Below are positions 1 to 10,981 of a stretch of 64,000 nucleotides of DNA, piece after piece. The notes beneath the pieces were generated by a model, which saw only the letters and a program-made list of their open reading frames with translations, searched no databases and was not told the origin of the DNA. The stretch comes from Casuarina equisetifolia. Its lineage: Eukaryota; Streptophyta; Magnoliopsida; Fagales; Casuarinaceae. A program made the position numbers and the translations under genes. The DNA lies in assembly GCA_028551475.1 (NCBI GenBank), contig CM052355.1, forward strand, positions 1,116,001 through 1,180,000. Reading direction: 5' to 3'. Position 1 is the first letter of the stretch. Each line of letters starts with the position of its first letter.

Positions 1-317
1 AGGTTAAGTTAGCGGCAATTTATATCGTTCGTCCACACGAAAACCTATCTTCTGAAATGACTTATTTGCCCCCAATAACCTCCCAATTTACGTTTCAACC
101 GGGAATTGACGCATTAGGCTCTCTTTGTTTTTCGTGTATGTGATTTCTTTTCTTAGCAAACCGTGCATATGCGACAGATAAATAACAAAACATTAACTAA
201 AATCTTATTGGGTCATTATTTCTTATTTCTTGTTTCTTGTTATTAACTATTTATAAAAAAAATATTTAGTCAAAATTTTAAGGTAAAGCATCAAAAGTCT
301 CAAATATTATTGCTGTT
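1..317. other. AT-rich flank left of the Pack-type element
   Basis: No coding potential or RNA gene is visible. The stretch lies outside the inverted repeats, because it has no counterpart beyond the right repeat at 5719 onwards. Confidence 0.4.
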
Positions 318-1043
318 TTAAAAATAATTGTTATTAATAACATGTATATTGTATACTTTAAACACGCTTGACAATAGCACCTTCAATTTGTTGGCAATTT
401 AACATATTTACTCAATTCATTATACTTAACATAGGAGATCTAATCATTAACATTGTGAAAAAAAAATATTTACCACTCTACAAGTCTTGTACTTATATTG
501 ATATATAGATTATGTCCTAGACATAATCAACATATTATATCCTAACAATTATCTTTCACAATATTTACCTCTAATAAGGAGATATACAAACCAATTGAGT
601 TGATAATTTCAAAATTAGACAATATCAAAATGATAAAAATAAGAAATACAATAATTTGGCTGTATTTATTAGGTCATATCCTCTCAATTATTAAAGATTT
701 AGATGATAATTTATTAAGTCACTTAAATATTATCTTCTAACAAATCTTTAACATTTTATAGTAATTTTTTCAATAGTTCACTAAATAACTTATGAATTAC
801 TAACCAAAATTGTGGCTCAAGAGGCAAAATATTTTTATCTGAAAAGTGGGCGAATATATCAAAATTGGAAAATCGTAATATTAAAGAAAAAAAAAGACTG
901 AAAACTTGCGCCTATGTTCAATAATCGTAACAAGTCCGAGACTTGACCCAAGTCCGTTGATTGGACTTGACCCAAGCCCGTTAAAACTCAAGTGGGTCAT
1001 AGTCAATCTGAATTCAGCTTTAGCGTCTCGTACGCCATAAACC
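318..1043. repeat. left terminal inverted repeat of the Pack-type element
   Basis: Its reverse complement matches 5172-5718. The left arm is longer because of about 280 bp of extra AT-rich sequence (roughly 520-800) missing from the right arm. It also holds a small tandem duplication at about 933-983, where gacttgacccaag followed by t/cccgtt occurs twice. Both changes postdate the separation of the arms. Confidence 0.65.
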
Positions 1044-1081
1044 GCCCGTTCTCGCATTTGATGGCAACGACTTAGCAAAGG

Positions 1082-4000
1082 GGATTTGATAAGTTCAAGA
1101 ATTTACCAAAGCTGCCACTGATGAAGGCTAGTGGGTTAGGTGTGTGGTATGAGGATGCTGCAGAATTGGAAGCAAAAGTGGCTGGAGAGGATAAGAGAGT
1201 GGAGGTGAGGAATGTGGAGCAACGGAAGGCTCTGGTGGAGAAGAAGAGGGAGCTCGGGGAGCGGTTGATGGCGCGTAAGCGAAGGATTACGAAGGATTAC
1301 GAAGCATCGAGGGGGCAAAGTGGGGATATGAAGATGTTGGTAGCCACGCAAAGGTCTGGTACTGCGGCAAATAAGGTCTCGTCTTTTTCGGTTATGGTGG
1401 GGGATAATCCCATTGCCAATTTGCTGTCACTCGATGTAGCTCTTTGCATTCATACTTCAACTCCATGTGCACTGGGATTTACCTTAAAGAGTTAAATCTC
1501 ACAAAATCTTGCATAAAAGATTTGTTTGGCAAGTTTTTCTACTTTTAACGTTGACTTCTATTACAATGTGTCTGAATAGGAATCTTATGAGCGGACTAGT
1601 GTAATATTTTTAGTTTTCTTCCATTTTTCCTCCTGTACTGAGATGGCCTTTGCACATTTGTTGAACTGACTCCACCAGCCTGTTGGTTCCTAGCTTCAAC
1701 TTATGCCATTCCTATTCTTTTGTTTTTTTTTTTTTCCCCTTTTATCACACACATTTTAGTATGAATCTATGCCTTATTCTGAATCATACAAGTAGAGAGT
1801 GTGATGTTTCTTGTTTTCTGCTGTTTTCTTTTCCTTTACTAAAACTGCTTCTGTAGGACAACCTGGTGGATTTCAGGATAAATGATTTTTAAATCAGCTT
1901 CTATCTAATACCCCAATGTTTCTTATCAATATTATTTTGGTGAACCTGTTTTTGTTTTTTTGCTTTTTCTGTTTCCTTATCATATACTGTCTCAATTCAC
2001 TTTATTTGATTTGACTTGTAGTCTTATCTATTTCCCATGTGCAAATGTAGATAAGCTTTTTAAGCCAGATTCGACTGAGTCATAAGGGGGATGGACCAAA
2101 GGTGGCAAAACGTTTAATAGATGTGTATTTTGCACTTTTCAAGGTATGGCTTATCTTCATTTTTTATTTGTATCTTTGACAATAGCTATTACTCCTTTAA
2201 AATTTAGATTGAATCTACACATTCTCTATATGATTTCATCTGTAGTATTGTGGTGATGAAGATGAATGTCAAGGTAGCATCTCTTACCAGCCATGTTGGA
2301 TATGTGGTTGTTTAATTTGAATATTGGGTTATCCTTCTGACTTGATGAGGCTGCTGAAAGGACCAAATATTTACCATTGCAATTTCAGGTTCTGAGTACA
2401 GAGGCTGCTGCTGATCAAAAGAAAGATAAAAGTGGCAAAGCACTAAATGAAAAAGCTTACAATTCTCGTCAGGATGGCAATGTGAAAAGTTCTCTGAAAC
2501 TCAAGTTGAATTGGATTCACGACTTCTATCAGCTCTTCTGACTGTCAGTATAAGTTCTTGTTTGTTCCACTTCAAATTTGCATTGTGTAGGATATTCTTG
2601 TCAGCTTACCAGTAGTAATAGCTAAGCCTTAATCCAGGGGCTTTTCTGAAACATTGTTCTGAATCTTTTACTAATTATTTTTTCTTTCCTCTCTTCCATA
2701 CTCCCAGGGAGTTAATAGGGCATTTCCCTTTGTCTCGAGCAATGAGGCTGACGACATCATTGAGGTTCAAACACCAGTGCTGTTCAAATTGGTGAGTGTT
2801 AGGTTTGATGTCAATTTATTGCAATAAGCATGAAAGAACTTTGTTTTATGATGTAATATGGCCGTTCATTGCCCAAATGTACCTATTCCACATGCTGGAT
2901 GTCAATTTAAAGCTTTCACCATGCAGGTTCATTCGAAGAACTTCAATGTTGGAATTCAAGCCCTAATGCTTCTTGATCAGATCTCTTCAAAGAATCAGAT
3001 TGTTAGTGACAGGTCTTACCGTGCTTTGTATGACAAACTTAGACTTCCAGCTGCTCTGAATTCTTCCAAGTCAAGTAATTTTTGGTCATTTTTCATTTTT
3101 GTGCTTTGTTTTGTTGTATGATGACACATGAAACTCTTAGATAAATTATTGAATGCAGCTGACATGGTTTAGTTTTGTTTGATTTGATATCTATATATTC
3201 AAATTCTCTTTTTGGAGTTCACAAGCATAATCTTCTATATGGTACTTTGTGTTTTTTTTTTTTCAAATGTCTTATTATGATTACCCTCTTTCACTTTGTT
3301 AGGGGTCCTATTACCACATTCTTGAGATGTTCTATTATCATGTTTGATGGCATTATTTACTTGCTTATGATATGGACGTAAACAAGGATACTTTGATTTT
3401 GATTCTTCTTCATGTTTGCCAAGCTTGAAATATGTGTTTCCTAATGCGCCTACTTTGATCTTTTGACGTCTATGTGGCTGGAGACTAGCAGTTGTGGAGG
3501 TCTTTTCTTATTCAGATGCTTATCCAAATTTCCCCAAATTAGAGAGAGCCCTAAGTTAGTGTTTTCACTCTAATAATGCAACCTTTGATATAATGAAAGA
3601 TTGGCAAAATGGCTCCCCTTTATCAAATCCTGAAGGGGAGACTTTCGTCTTGAATTTCTGTGAACTTACTGCTCACTAGTTCATAGAAGTTATTGCACAA
3701 TCTGAATAATGTAGTAGTTCTGCAAAGATTATTAGATTTTTCAGATGGCCAACCTATCAGGTGATTTCTTTGGCTGCTGATGTCAGACTGTGGTATCACT
3801 TTCAAGTTATTGGTCATTGAATTCTAACTGGTTTTACAGCAAATAATTTTACCGTTGACAACATGATAGACCATATCTTAGCTTGTTACATGCCTAACTC
3901 ATCCCGAATAATCTGCTTATGATTTTAGTTTCCTAGATTGATCTTTATTTATAGCTACCATCCCTCCAACCTCACTTGTCTAGTAGTAAATGGTCCTTTA

Positions 4001-4852
4001 ATGTGCTGCTATTTGATGTTCTCTCTTATGTTCCTTTTATTTCTCTCCTTCACCTGGATTTTTCTTTGCCAGTCGTTTATTGGACTTTTTCTCAGAGCAA
4101 TGAAAGGTGATGTAAATCTGAAGCGTGTGGCTGCTTTTGCAAAGCGTGTGCGGCAGGTTAGTATTGAACAGCACTTTTGCACTTTTTGGACCCTTTTTTA
4201 ACAGATGCTAAACAAAAGCAATCTAGATGGATGATTCTTATGCATTTCCTGTGAGGAATTACACATCTATATTAAGCTCTGGTTTTACCTTGCAAACATT
4301 TTTGTTCCCAAGAAGAAAGAGAAAAGGCATTTCTACCTACCAAGCAGGAAATTGGTCTTTCTTTGTGCATATCTTTGAGCACTTCCTAGTATCAAACTAT
4401 GACATCATTCACAGAAATGGGTATAATTTCCGTTAATTGCTTGTTATTTATTGTTTGGCTTGTTCTGTACTTTGGTAAAGGTTACATGGGCAAAATATAG
4501 CAACAGGTTGCACTTCAGCAGCCGCCTCAGTTTGCCTGTGGATGCCTTTTTCTCCTTTCTGAAGGTTTTAAAGTCAGGCCACCCTTATGGTAAGACGGGT
4601 TTTTGTGAACTGACTTGGGGCCCATATGCTTATTTTTCATTTAAGCATTCCATTACTATGCAGGAACATGGTGCTTCAGAATGAGTCGATTGATGAAGAA
4701 CTAGAACATTTCGAAGATGTCGTTGAAGAAACTGATGATGGACCAAGTAATACATCAAAGAAAGAAGAAAATGGTGGCAGGCTGATTAATAGCAGTGATG
4801 CTGGCAACTCTGATAATCAAATCCCATTTGTTTATCGTTGCCATCAGACTTG
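1082..4852 (+). pseudogene. NOC1/CEBPZ-type CCAAT-binding-factor (SWA2-like) pseudogene
   Basis: Intact relatives (yeast Noc1, human CEBPZ, plant SWA2) are nucleolar proteins needed for 60S ribosome assembly. Recognisable exon pieces in order: about 1082-1440 (KFKNLPKLPLMKASGLGVWY start, then VSSFSVMVGDNPIANL); 2052-2143 (FLSQIRLSHKGDGPKVAKRL); 2390-2545 (VLSTEAAADQK, then ELDSRLLSALLT); 2708-2790; 2926-3076 (VHSKNFNVGIQALMLLDQIS); about 4071-4155 (GLFLRAMKGDVNLKRVAAFA); 4507-4590 (VALQQPPQFACGCLFLLSE); and 4663-4852 (NMVLQNESIDEELEHFEDVV). Intron borders are preserved, so this is not a retrocopy. It is broken: most of the conserved middle region is missing between 1440 and 2052, the frame shifts between KSSLK and ELDSRLL near 2500, and the protein would stop at 4850-4852 without the normal C-terminal CBF part. 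It lies wholly between the inverted repeats. Confidence 0.75.
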
Positions 4853-5171
4853 AAATTCACGGCTCCTTAGCCGTATACTTGTATATAAGCTTTAAGCTTT
4901 TCAGTTCTTAGAAAACAGATTCACTGTTAATTCTCTCTCATTGAAAGACAAAGGTGTTACGGTTTCAACAGCCTTGGGCTTTTCTCTCCATTTGCTATCT
5001 TTCTTCGAGTAAGACGAAGATAGGAGAGAGGAAGCGATGAAGCTTAGTCGGCTCGTAGCATGTCAACGTCTTCTACCCTTGTCGACAGTTTCTTCTTCGA
5101 TGAGGAAACGACCATTGTTGCATTAATGCTCCGGAAGTAAGAAAATCAGAAACTTGTTGCGACTGGAGTTG

Positions 5172-5718
5172 GGTTTGTGGCGTACGAGCCGATAAAGCTG
5201 AATACAGATAACTAAAAACCTGGCCCACTAAAGTTTTAACGAGCTCCGTTCAAGTCTTGGACTTGTTATGATTAATGAGTGAAGGCCCAAGTTTTCAGTT
5301 TTTTTTTTTTTAAAAATATAAACAGAGACACTCACGTAGAATGAAATCTAGGATCAAGAGACCTTGGCTTGTTTGATCCCAATTGAGTTAAAATCTTGTT
5401 GACTCCTGTTAGTCTAAGGAAAAAGAAATTGTTTTACTAGAATGACTAATACAACTTTCTTGAGCCACAAGTATCATGGCAATAATATTAATTGGTCTAG
5501 AATATAATTGATATTTCAATACAGGCATGAGACATCTAGAGTGGTAAATATTTTAATTTTTCCATAATGTTAATAACTAGATCTCCTATGTTAGGCATCT
5601 ATGGAGGATTAAGTATATATTTCAAGTTAGCAACAAGCTTACGAATGCTACTGTTTAGCTTATTTTGTTTAAAGTATATGATATGTAACATATTATTAAC
5701 AATGGTTACTTTTAATAC
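5172..5718. repeat. right terminal inverted repeat of the Pack-type element
   Basis: Inverted partner of 318-1043; see the matching blocks there. Similarity fades just after the stretch reading tttaaagtatatgatat, near 5718. Confidence 0.65.
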
Positions 5719-8089
5719 ACTGTACTGGGCTGAAATAACAAGCTATTTTTTTCTCGGGGGTGGAAAATCTTTGAGCCATCAGCCAAGAGGCTCAAGAGCC
5801 CAGATCTCTGTCGAGTCTCTAAAGCCTGCCCAATATTTTCTCCATGATACACAATACAGGGAGAAGACAAATCCTACGAACAGAACAAGGAGCCAGACTT
5901 CTAGGAAACAAACACGTTGGTATTGAACCAAGCACTCGCAAAACTTTTCAAGTCATCTATGCAGTCGAACTAACACTTTAGAAGACATATGGTTCCCTTT
6001 TCACCTGATATATAAGAAAGGAAAATATATTCAGATATCATTCTTCTGGGATTTCTTAACGGTTAAAATGAAATTTTCATACAATTTGCTTTTTTTCTTG
6101 GATTAGAGGCTACTTAAGAGTTCCTCGTCTACCCCCTATCATGGCTTCGTTAGAACCTAATATAGGACCTACTCTGTCAACGAATTATCATTCACATTTA
6201 GCCCTTTCGATCTGGTTTTTCTTTTTTACGTTTCACGATGTAAAATCCTTACCGCCCCATAAAACGACTCCTCAAAGCAATGCCTGGAAGAGAGGTACGT
6301 GAAAGTGATCAGTAAATCATAACTACTAATCAACGTCCTGCAAGACTTTAATGTTGTCTTGTGATTTCGTGATCCTCTGAAAAGAATTGGGTGTATTGTC
6401 TTTGTCTTTTACCCTTTATCCTCCATTCTTCTGCTGTTCCTCGCGAAAAAGCTTTCCTTTCTTCTTAATGCTGATGTCGATCGACGACGACATCTGGGTT
6501 GGCGGGGTAACAGCTTAAAACATAAACGAGAACGAAGAGGGCACCCTTTATTATATTTACTACGGGTCAACTACCCCAGTCCTAAGAGTTTAAAATCTAT
6601 TTAGTATTAAAAGGGCCCACTTTTTTTCTATAAATAGTGTGAGTATTTACTTGAAACTTGGCTGTCTCCATCCTTTCGAGCCTCCACGTGGCATGATGTG
6701 GACGGAATCTGGGTTCTGAGTGGCCTTCCGATGACACGACAGTAGCTGTCTCCACCCCGACTGTAAATAGTGCGTTCTGGGTGGGATTAATGTGTAGAGA
6801 AGAAAGACAATCCAAAGGGAATGAGTGGAAACAATACGTTGAAAACAAAATTTAAAAAAAGTACAATTTATGGAGGCATGTCCAAAATATCGTGGGTTAC
6901 AAGCTGTTTATTTTATTTTTTATATAATAGGTAACGTATAAAGTTAAATAGGATACAAGTTCAAACAGTTCCTTAACGACCCATACAAAAAAGATAAAAA
7001 ATAAGATAACTGTGTAAAAATAGATGCCTGCTTGTCGCCATCAAGCACGGGAAAAGAGAAAAGAGGAGCGATTTCACGTTAATTTTTTATTTCATTTTTT
7101 GACATGCAGGTGTCTCTCTGCACTCGACGGCACCCTGCATGTTTCCATTCCAGTTCCATGCAAAGCCAGTCCCGAGCTTTTTGAAAAGCTCGGTCCGTGA
7201 AGGCTCTGTGAATCGGACCATCCCCCCTCCCCTTTCTTTCCCCGGTTCTACCATCGTGGTGTCTCTTGGCCAAATACGTACAAGGACTGCTGCTGCTGCT
7301 GCTTCATGACAGTATCGCCCAATCCTGGTATCGCATTGTGGTGTTGACATTCATTCCTCTTTTGGCTTAAGCTTTCGGACTGTCATTTAGCCATGTCATG
7401 GACTACAAGTCTCCAAACAGAGCAAACCTGCCATTCAGATCTAAGATGGTGTGGACGTGAGTGGAAGTTATTGCACTCGGAGGACAGATTTAATGAATTT
7501 ATTTGAGGTGAAGTCTCAGAGGTTGTCAAGGTAGATTGGGATCGGAGAAGTTTAAGAATTCAGGAACCAGAAGGGCTCACCGTGTGTTTCGTTATTGATT
7601 TCTCAAAGTTTATTATACATAAATTCAAATTAATTCATTCAATATTTAGATACACAACATCTTCATTGATAAATAAAGAGACGAGAAACCTCGTCCTACA
7701 AAGTCAAAAGAAACTTGTTTACATTGTCTACTTTGTCAATCCACCACTAAGAGATCATGATTTTAAAGATACTGTTGCGAAAAGATAAATTTTAATACAC
7801 ATTAACAATACTAAAAAATTAACTCAATAAACGAGGAATACAGTATTAAATTTAAAATATCTCTTTAATTACCCACTATATAAGATTTTGCCTGTTTTAT
7901 TTCTACTACTCAATTATTAATATTAACTCAAATTAAATTTGAAAGTCACAACTTAATATTGATATAATTAAAAGTCCTAAACTCTTCTCGCATTAAACTA
8001 GATATTAAGAAACTCTTTGCTCTTAAATTAACGAAGCAACGGCATGCATGATGACTGGCAGGACAGAAGGGCCAGGCTTTGTTTGAGTC
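5719..8089. other. intergenic region without a recognisable gene
   Basis: The open frames here, such as those at 7079-7350 on the minus strand, are short, resemble no family I know and lack splice-consistent neighbours. The region is AT-rich with a GC-richer island at about 7100-7330. Confidence 0.4.
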
Positions 8090-8476
8090 CTAGTACGTCA
8101 GCAGGGGCTCCGTATTTATTTTGCTTTCATGAAACGTCAACTCTGCAGAGAGGGATCTCTTTGCAAAAGCCGTAGCATTTTCTCCTTCTCTTCTATCTCT
8201 TTGACGGGCCTGACGAAGGGCATGTGAAACCTGTAGTTTGCTGGGAACCTCCAGCGAAAAGTGAGTTGGCAGAGGCAGCAGAAAAGATTTGCTTTTTATA
8301 AAACCTACGAGAGAATTGGATGCTAAGCAGTGAAGATTCGAGATTGGGCAAAGAGGAGCGATTTTCCCGTCGAGTATCGTCTGAGATCTGCACAAGGGCG
8401 CTAGAAATGATGATGGCTTTCGCACGTACTTGTACCAGATGACAAACTCAGATAGTATGAAAATTATGGCACCCAC
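8090..8476 (-). CDS. uncertain 128-codon open frame, no family recognised
   Basis: The frame opens with a hydrophobic stretch (MGAIIFILSEFVIWYKY) that could span a membrane, followed by a basic region and a Lys/Arg/Glu-rich segment. I recognise no domain. It sits next to an ARF fragment among decayed sequences, so chance openness is at least as likely as a real gene. Confidence 0.1.
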   Translation of the reverse strand: MGAIIFILSEFVIWYKYVRKPSSFLAPLCRSQTILDGKIAPLCPISNLHCLASNSLVGFIKSKSFLLPLPTHFSLEVPSKLQVSHALRQARQRDRREGENATAFAKRSLSAELTFHESKINTEPLLTY

Positions 8477-8554
8477 AGCTACGAGCCTGATACCTCCCTC
8501 CAGCTATAGTAATGCTATGTGCAGGTGTAGGTGTCCTCTCTTTTGTTCAATCTA

Positions 8555-8905
8555 TCTACTTATTTTGGGTGGTAGCTTTGAGAGTTGATCCAGCTGTTGT
8601 GCTTCCTGAGGTAACCTCTGGGAATTGAACTGTAAGTTGTGTAACTGAGGCATATGTCGCACCGTCAAGCACTGACGGGAAAGATCTGCTCCAGCAAGGC
8701 CTTGAAGAACAGATCCAGACATGGAATGCATATAATTTGGCTGAATCGAGTTACCGATGGAAGGGTTTTGTTGCATGTTCATCCACTGGACTAAACATGG
8801 GCCAGAGGGAGCCTGTGGATCCTTCATGCACATATCAGCACCAAGCCAAGGCACTGTCCTCCTGAACAAGTTGTCTTGCTCGGAGGAGTCATCCTCTGCT
8901 GTCCT
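8555..8905 (-). pseudogene. internal fragment of an auxin response factor (ARF7/19-like)
   Basis: The translation contains the linker between the ARF domain and the Gln-rich middle region of activator-type ARFs: EDDSSEQDNLFRRTVPWLG, then MKDPQAPSGP, LVQWMNMQQNPSIGNS, QPNYMHSMSGSVLQ and LAGADLSRQ, with a Gln-rich tail ending at a stop after KLPPKISR. Neither the DNA-binding domain nor the PB1 domain is attached, and the usual continuation of the Gln-rich region is replaced by a stop, so this is a detached exon fragment. It lies on the opposite strand to the ARF 5' fragment at 10982 and comes from a more C-terminal part of the same kind of gene. A shared origin with later inversion is my inference. 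Confidence 0.7.
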
Positions 8906-10028
8906 CAAACCAGTAATAGAAAAAGAATGAAAATCTCAACCATCACTCACCCATTTGAGTGTCAAACATTGACAGAGAAGGGAAAAGAAAGAATTTATGG
9001 CGTGAAACACCAAACCCCTTAACTCAAGGTATTCATTTTATATACATTATTGATCAGCAGATGCCTTTACTGCATCAGGACAGCCAATTGCATCAAAGCA
9101 AATTCTAGGTGGTTGGTTGGAGCAATAAAACATGCAGTAAAGGCACCTCCCAAGCAAGCGATGTTCTCCAAATCTATCTTAAGTATGCCTGAACAAAATG
9201 ATAACATAAAAATTTAGAATACAAAAGAAATGTTTTTCTTCTTTGAGACCATCATCCCTCAAATTCAATCAGTATTCTGAACCAAATCTCTTCAGATCAA
9301 ATAATGGCATTTGACCTTTCATGTCTCAAAAGCTGGATCAACTACTCGAGTCATGAATGTCTCGAAGGAACCAAAAAGACCCAAGGGCTAAACTACAGAC
9401 CTTCGGAATTTGAAATGTTAAAAAAACAAGACTATACTTAAATCAAGTTTGGTAAAATAAATCACATGCGCTGAACACAAGTTAGTGCCTTGAATGGTCG
9501 GCTGTTTAAAGAACTTCTAGTGCCTTCTATTTGTCAATATACTACCTTTCGGTTAGTATTTCGGCCATCTAAATTTGTTACCTAAAAGTTTCCATTTCCA
9601 TTAAAATATAAGTAAATGCAATCGTATTTACCCATAAAACCATATTGTTTATATACCATGCATATATACATTATTGACCAAAACACCAATATTTCGGTCA
9701 TCTAAATTTATGAACTTTAAGATGACTTTTGGATTGTATGTCTGATATTTTAATATACTATTAAAGTTTAAGGTAATTTACTTTACCTTGTGACATTAAA
9801 TGTGTGGAGGAAGATTGAGGCTCGAATAAAAGAACCTTCCAATATTTTAGTCAGCTTGAATTAAATCTTTTGTGTGCGTGAAAAGAAGCAAAGGGGTTAA
9901 GAAATAGCATTATGTGATTGTCAGGGCCATTACCAGAGGAGGACATGAGGACATAAAAGAAACAGATAGAGAAGTGACGGAGAGTGGTGTGGGTAGAGAA
10001 ACGCAGAAAGTAGCTTTGTGTGTTTCTC
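8906..10028. other. intergenic region between the two ARF fragments
   Basis: No gene is visible. The only pattern is a loosely repeated phrase, atttcgg(c/t)catctaaattt, near 9560 and 9694. Confidence 0.35.
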
Positions 10029-10067
<39 letters not shown>

Positions 10068-10074
10068 GGGGGGG
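10029..10074. repeat. (GA)n microsatellite running into a G homopolymer
   Basis: A GA repeat of about 28 bp is followed directly by a run of roughly 18 G, then a G-rich stretch to about 10110. It lies directly before the first copy of the duplicated ARF 5' flank. Such G-rich DNA can fold into quadruplexes and slips easily in replication and sequencing, so the exact lengths are uncertain. Confidence 0.9.
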
Positions 10075-10134
10075 TGGGCGGCGGGGCGCGGGGGTTGGGG
10101 GAGGGGGAGAAATAAGAGGCGGGAAGGGGAGTGC

Positions 10135-10308
10135 AAAACTGTCCGGTAGTGTAGGGTAAGATGGGGGCCAAAGCTTCAGCATTTGGTCTCTGAGAAACTC
10201 GGCAGACACCATAACCTTCTCTTTTTTTTATTACTTTTTTGGCCCCCACCTTGTCGGCCGGCGACCCCACTCCCATCCCCTCGCGATCTCGCCGGAATCT
10301 CTCCTTTC
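10135..10308 (+). repeat. first copy of a duplicated ARF 5'-flank segment
   Basis: The segment matches 10599-10751 in direct orientation. Shared parts include caaagcttcagcatttgg, ctctgagaaactcggcagac, ccactcccatcccct and gcgatctcgccggaatctct. The copies differ by small indels and substitutions. The second copy lies about 230 bp upstream of the ARF start codon, so the unit is probably promoter or 5' UTR sequence. Confidence 0.85.
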
Positions 10309-10565
10309 GATATTGTCTAGAAAATTGCTGGTTTCGTTACTGAGGTGTTTCTTGGTTGTCTGATTGTCTGATGCGTTATTTATTCTTGTGATCAGACATC
10401 ATCGAGAAAAAGGAAAAAAAGGAGTTTTTGTGGTGGAGGTAACCAACATCGAGGTGCTAAGTGGAATGCTACTCCCCAGCAGCATCAGAGAGGTGGATAA
10501 CAAGGTGATCGAGGATGGGGCTCCCAAGGCAAGTGGCATTCTCCTCAGCTCCTCGAGCGTGGTAA

Positions 10566-10592
10566 CCCCCGCCCCCCCCCCCCCCCCCCCCC
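10566..10592. repeat. C homopolymer next to the second duplicate
   Basis: A run of C interrupted by one G lies directly before the second copy of the duplicated segment, whereas the first copy is preceded by a G run. Confidence 0.9.
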
Positions 10593-10598
10593 AATGGA

Positions 10599-10751
10599 AA
10601 ACTGTCTGGGTACTGTAGGGGAAGATGGGGGGCAAAGCTTCAGCATTTGGCCTCTGAGAAACTCGGCAGACACTATAACCTTCTCTCTTTTTTATTCCTA
10701 TTTCGGGGACTCCACTCCCATCCCCTGGCGATCTCGCCGGAATCTCTCCTT
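10599..10751 (+). repeat. second copy of the duplicated ARF 5'-flank segment
   Basis: Direct repeat of 10135-10308 at a distance of about 460 bp. It is somewhat shorter, lacking the ggcccccaccttgtcggcc part present in the first copy. Confidence 0.85.
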
Positions 10752-10981
10752 CAGCTGAGCCTCCCGAGGAACTTCTTTCTGCTTGGTTTTTTGTCTGATC
10801 TGAAATCTTCGGCCGGGAAGTCAGAGTTTGTCTGCTTGTTCAAGCTCTGATTTCCGTTGATGGGACTTGATTCGGGAGGGAGTGCTACTCGGAGCTTGAT
10901 TTTTTCTTTTCTTTCTCCGGAAGAATGAAGCGTTGATTATTTCCGATTTTCTTTTTCTGAATAAGCTCATCGGAGAGGACA

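Larger units (their letters stand above)
318..5718. mobile_element. Pack-type (probably Mutator-like) element carrying a captured gene
   Basis: Two long, diverged inverted repeats (about 318-1043 and 5172-5718) bracket a piece of a cellular gene that still has its introns. The repeats match in several collinear blocks: ggcgtacgag with the following agctgaat, the stretch around cggacttgtta, a block reading agagtggtaaatattt then gatctcctatgtta, and tttaaagtata with the AT-rich tail. Long terminal inverted repeats around a captured, intron-containing gene fragment are the hallmark of Pack-MULEs. I see no transposase inside, so the element would be non-autonomous. I could not fix the exact ends or find a target-site duplication. 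A plain inverted segmental duplication around a pseudogene is the main alternative. Confidence 0.6.

Noticed and set aside
5567..5926. 119-codon open frame across the right end of the Pack-type element
   Set aside because: It runs over the repeat edge, matches no family and is best seen as chance.
9851..10276. Several overlapping open frames on both strands around 9.9-10.3 kb
   Set aside because: They arise from the GA repeat and G run, which are open in several frames; the Ser-Leu and Pro runs are low-complexity artefacts.
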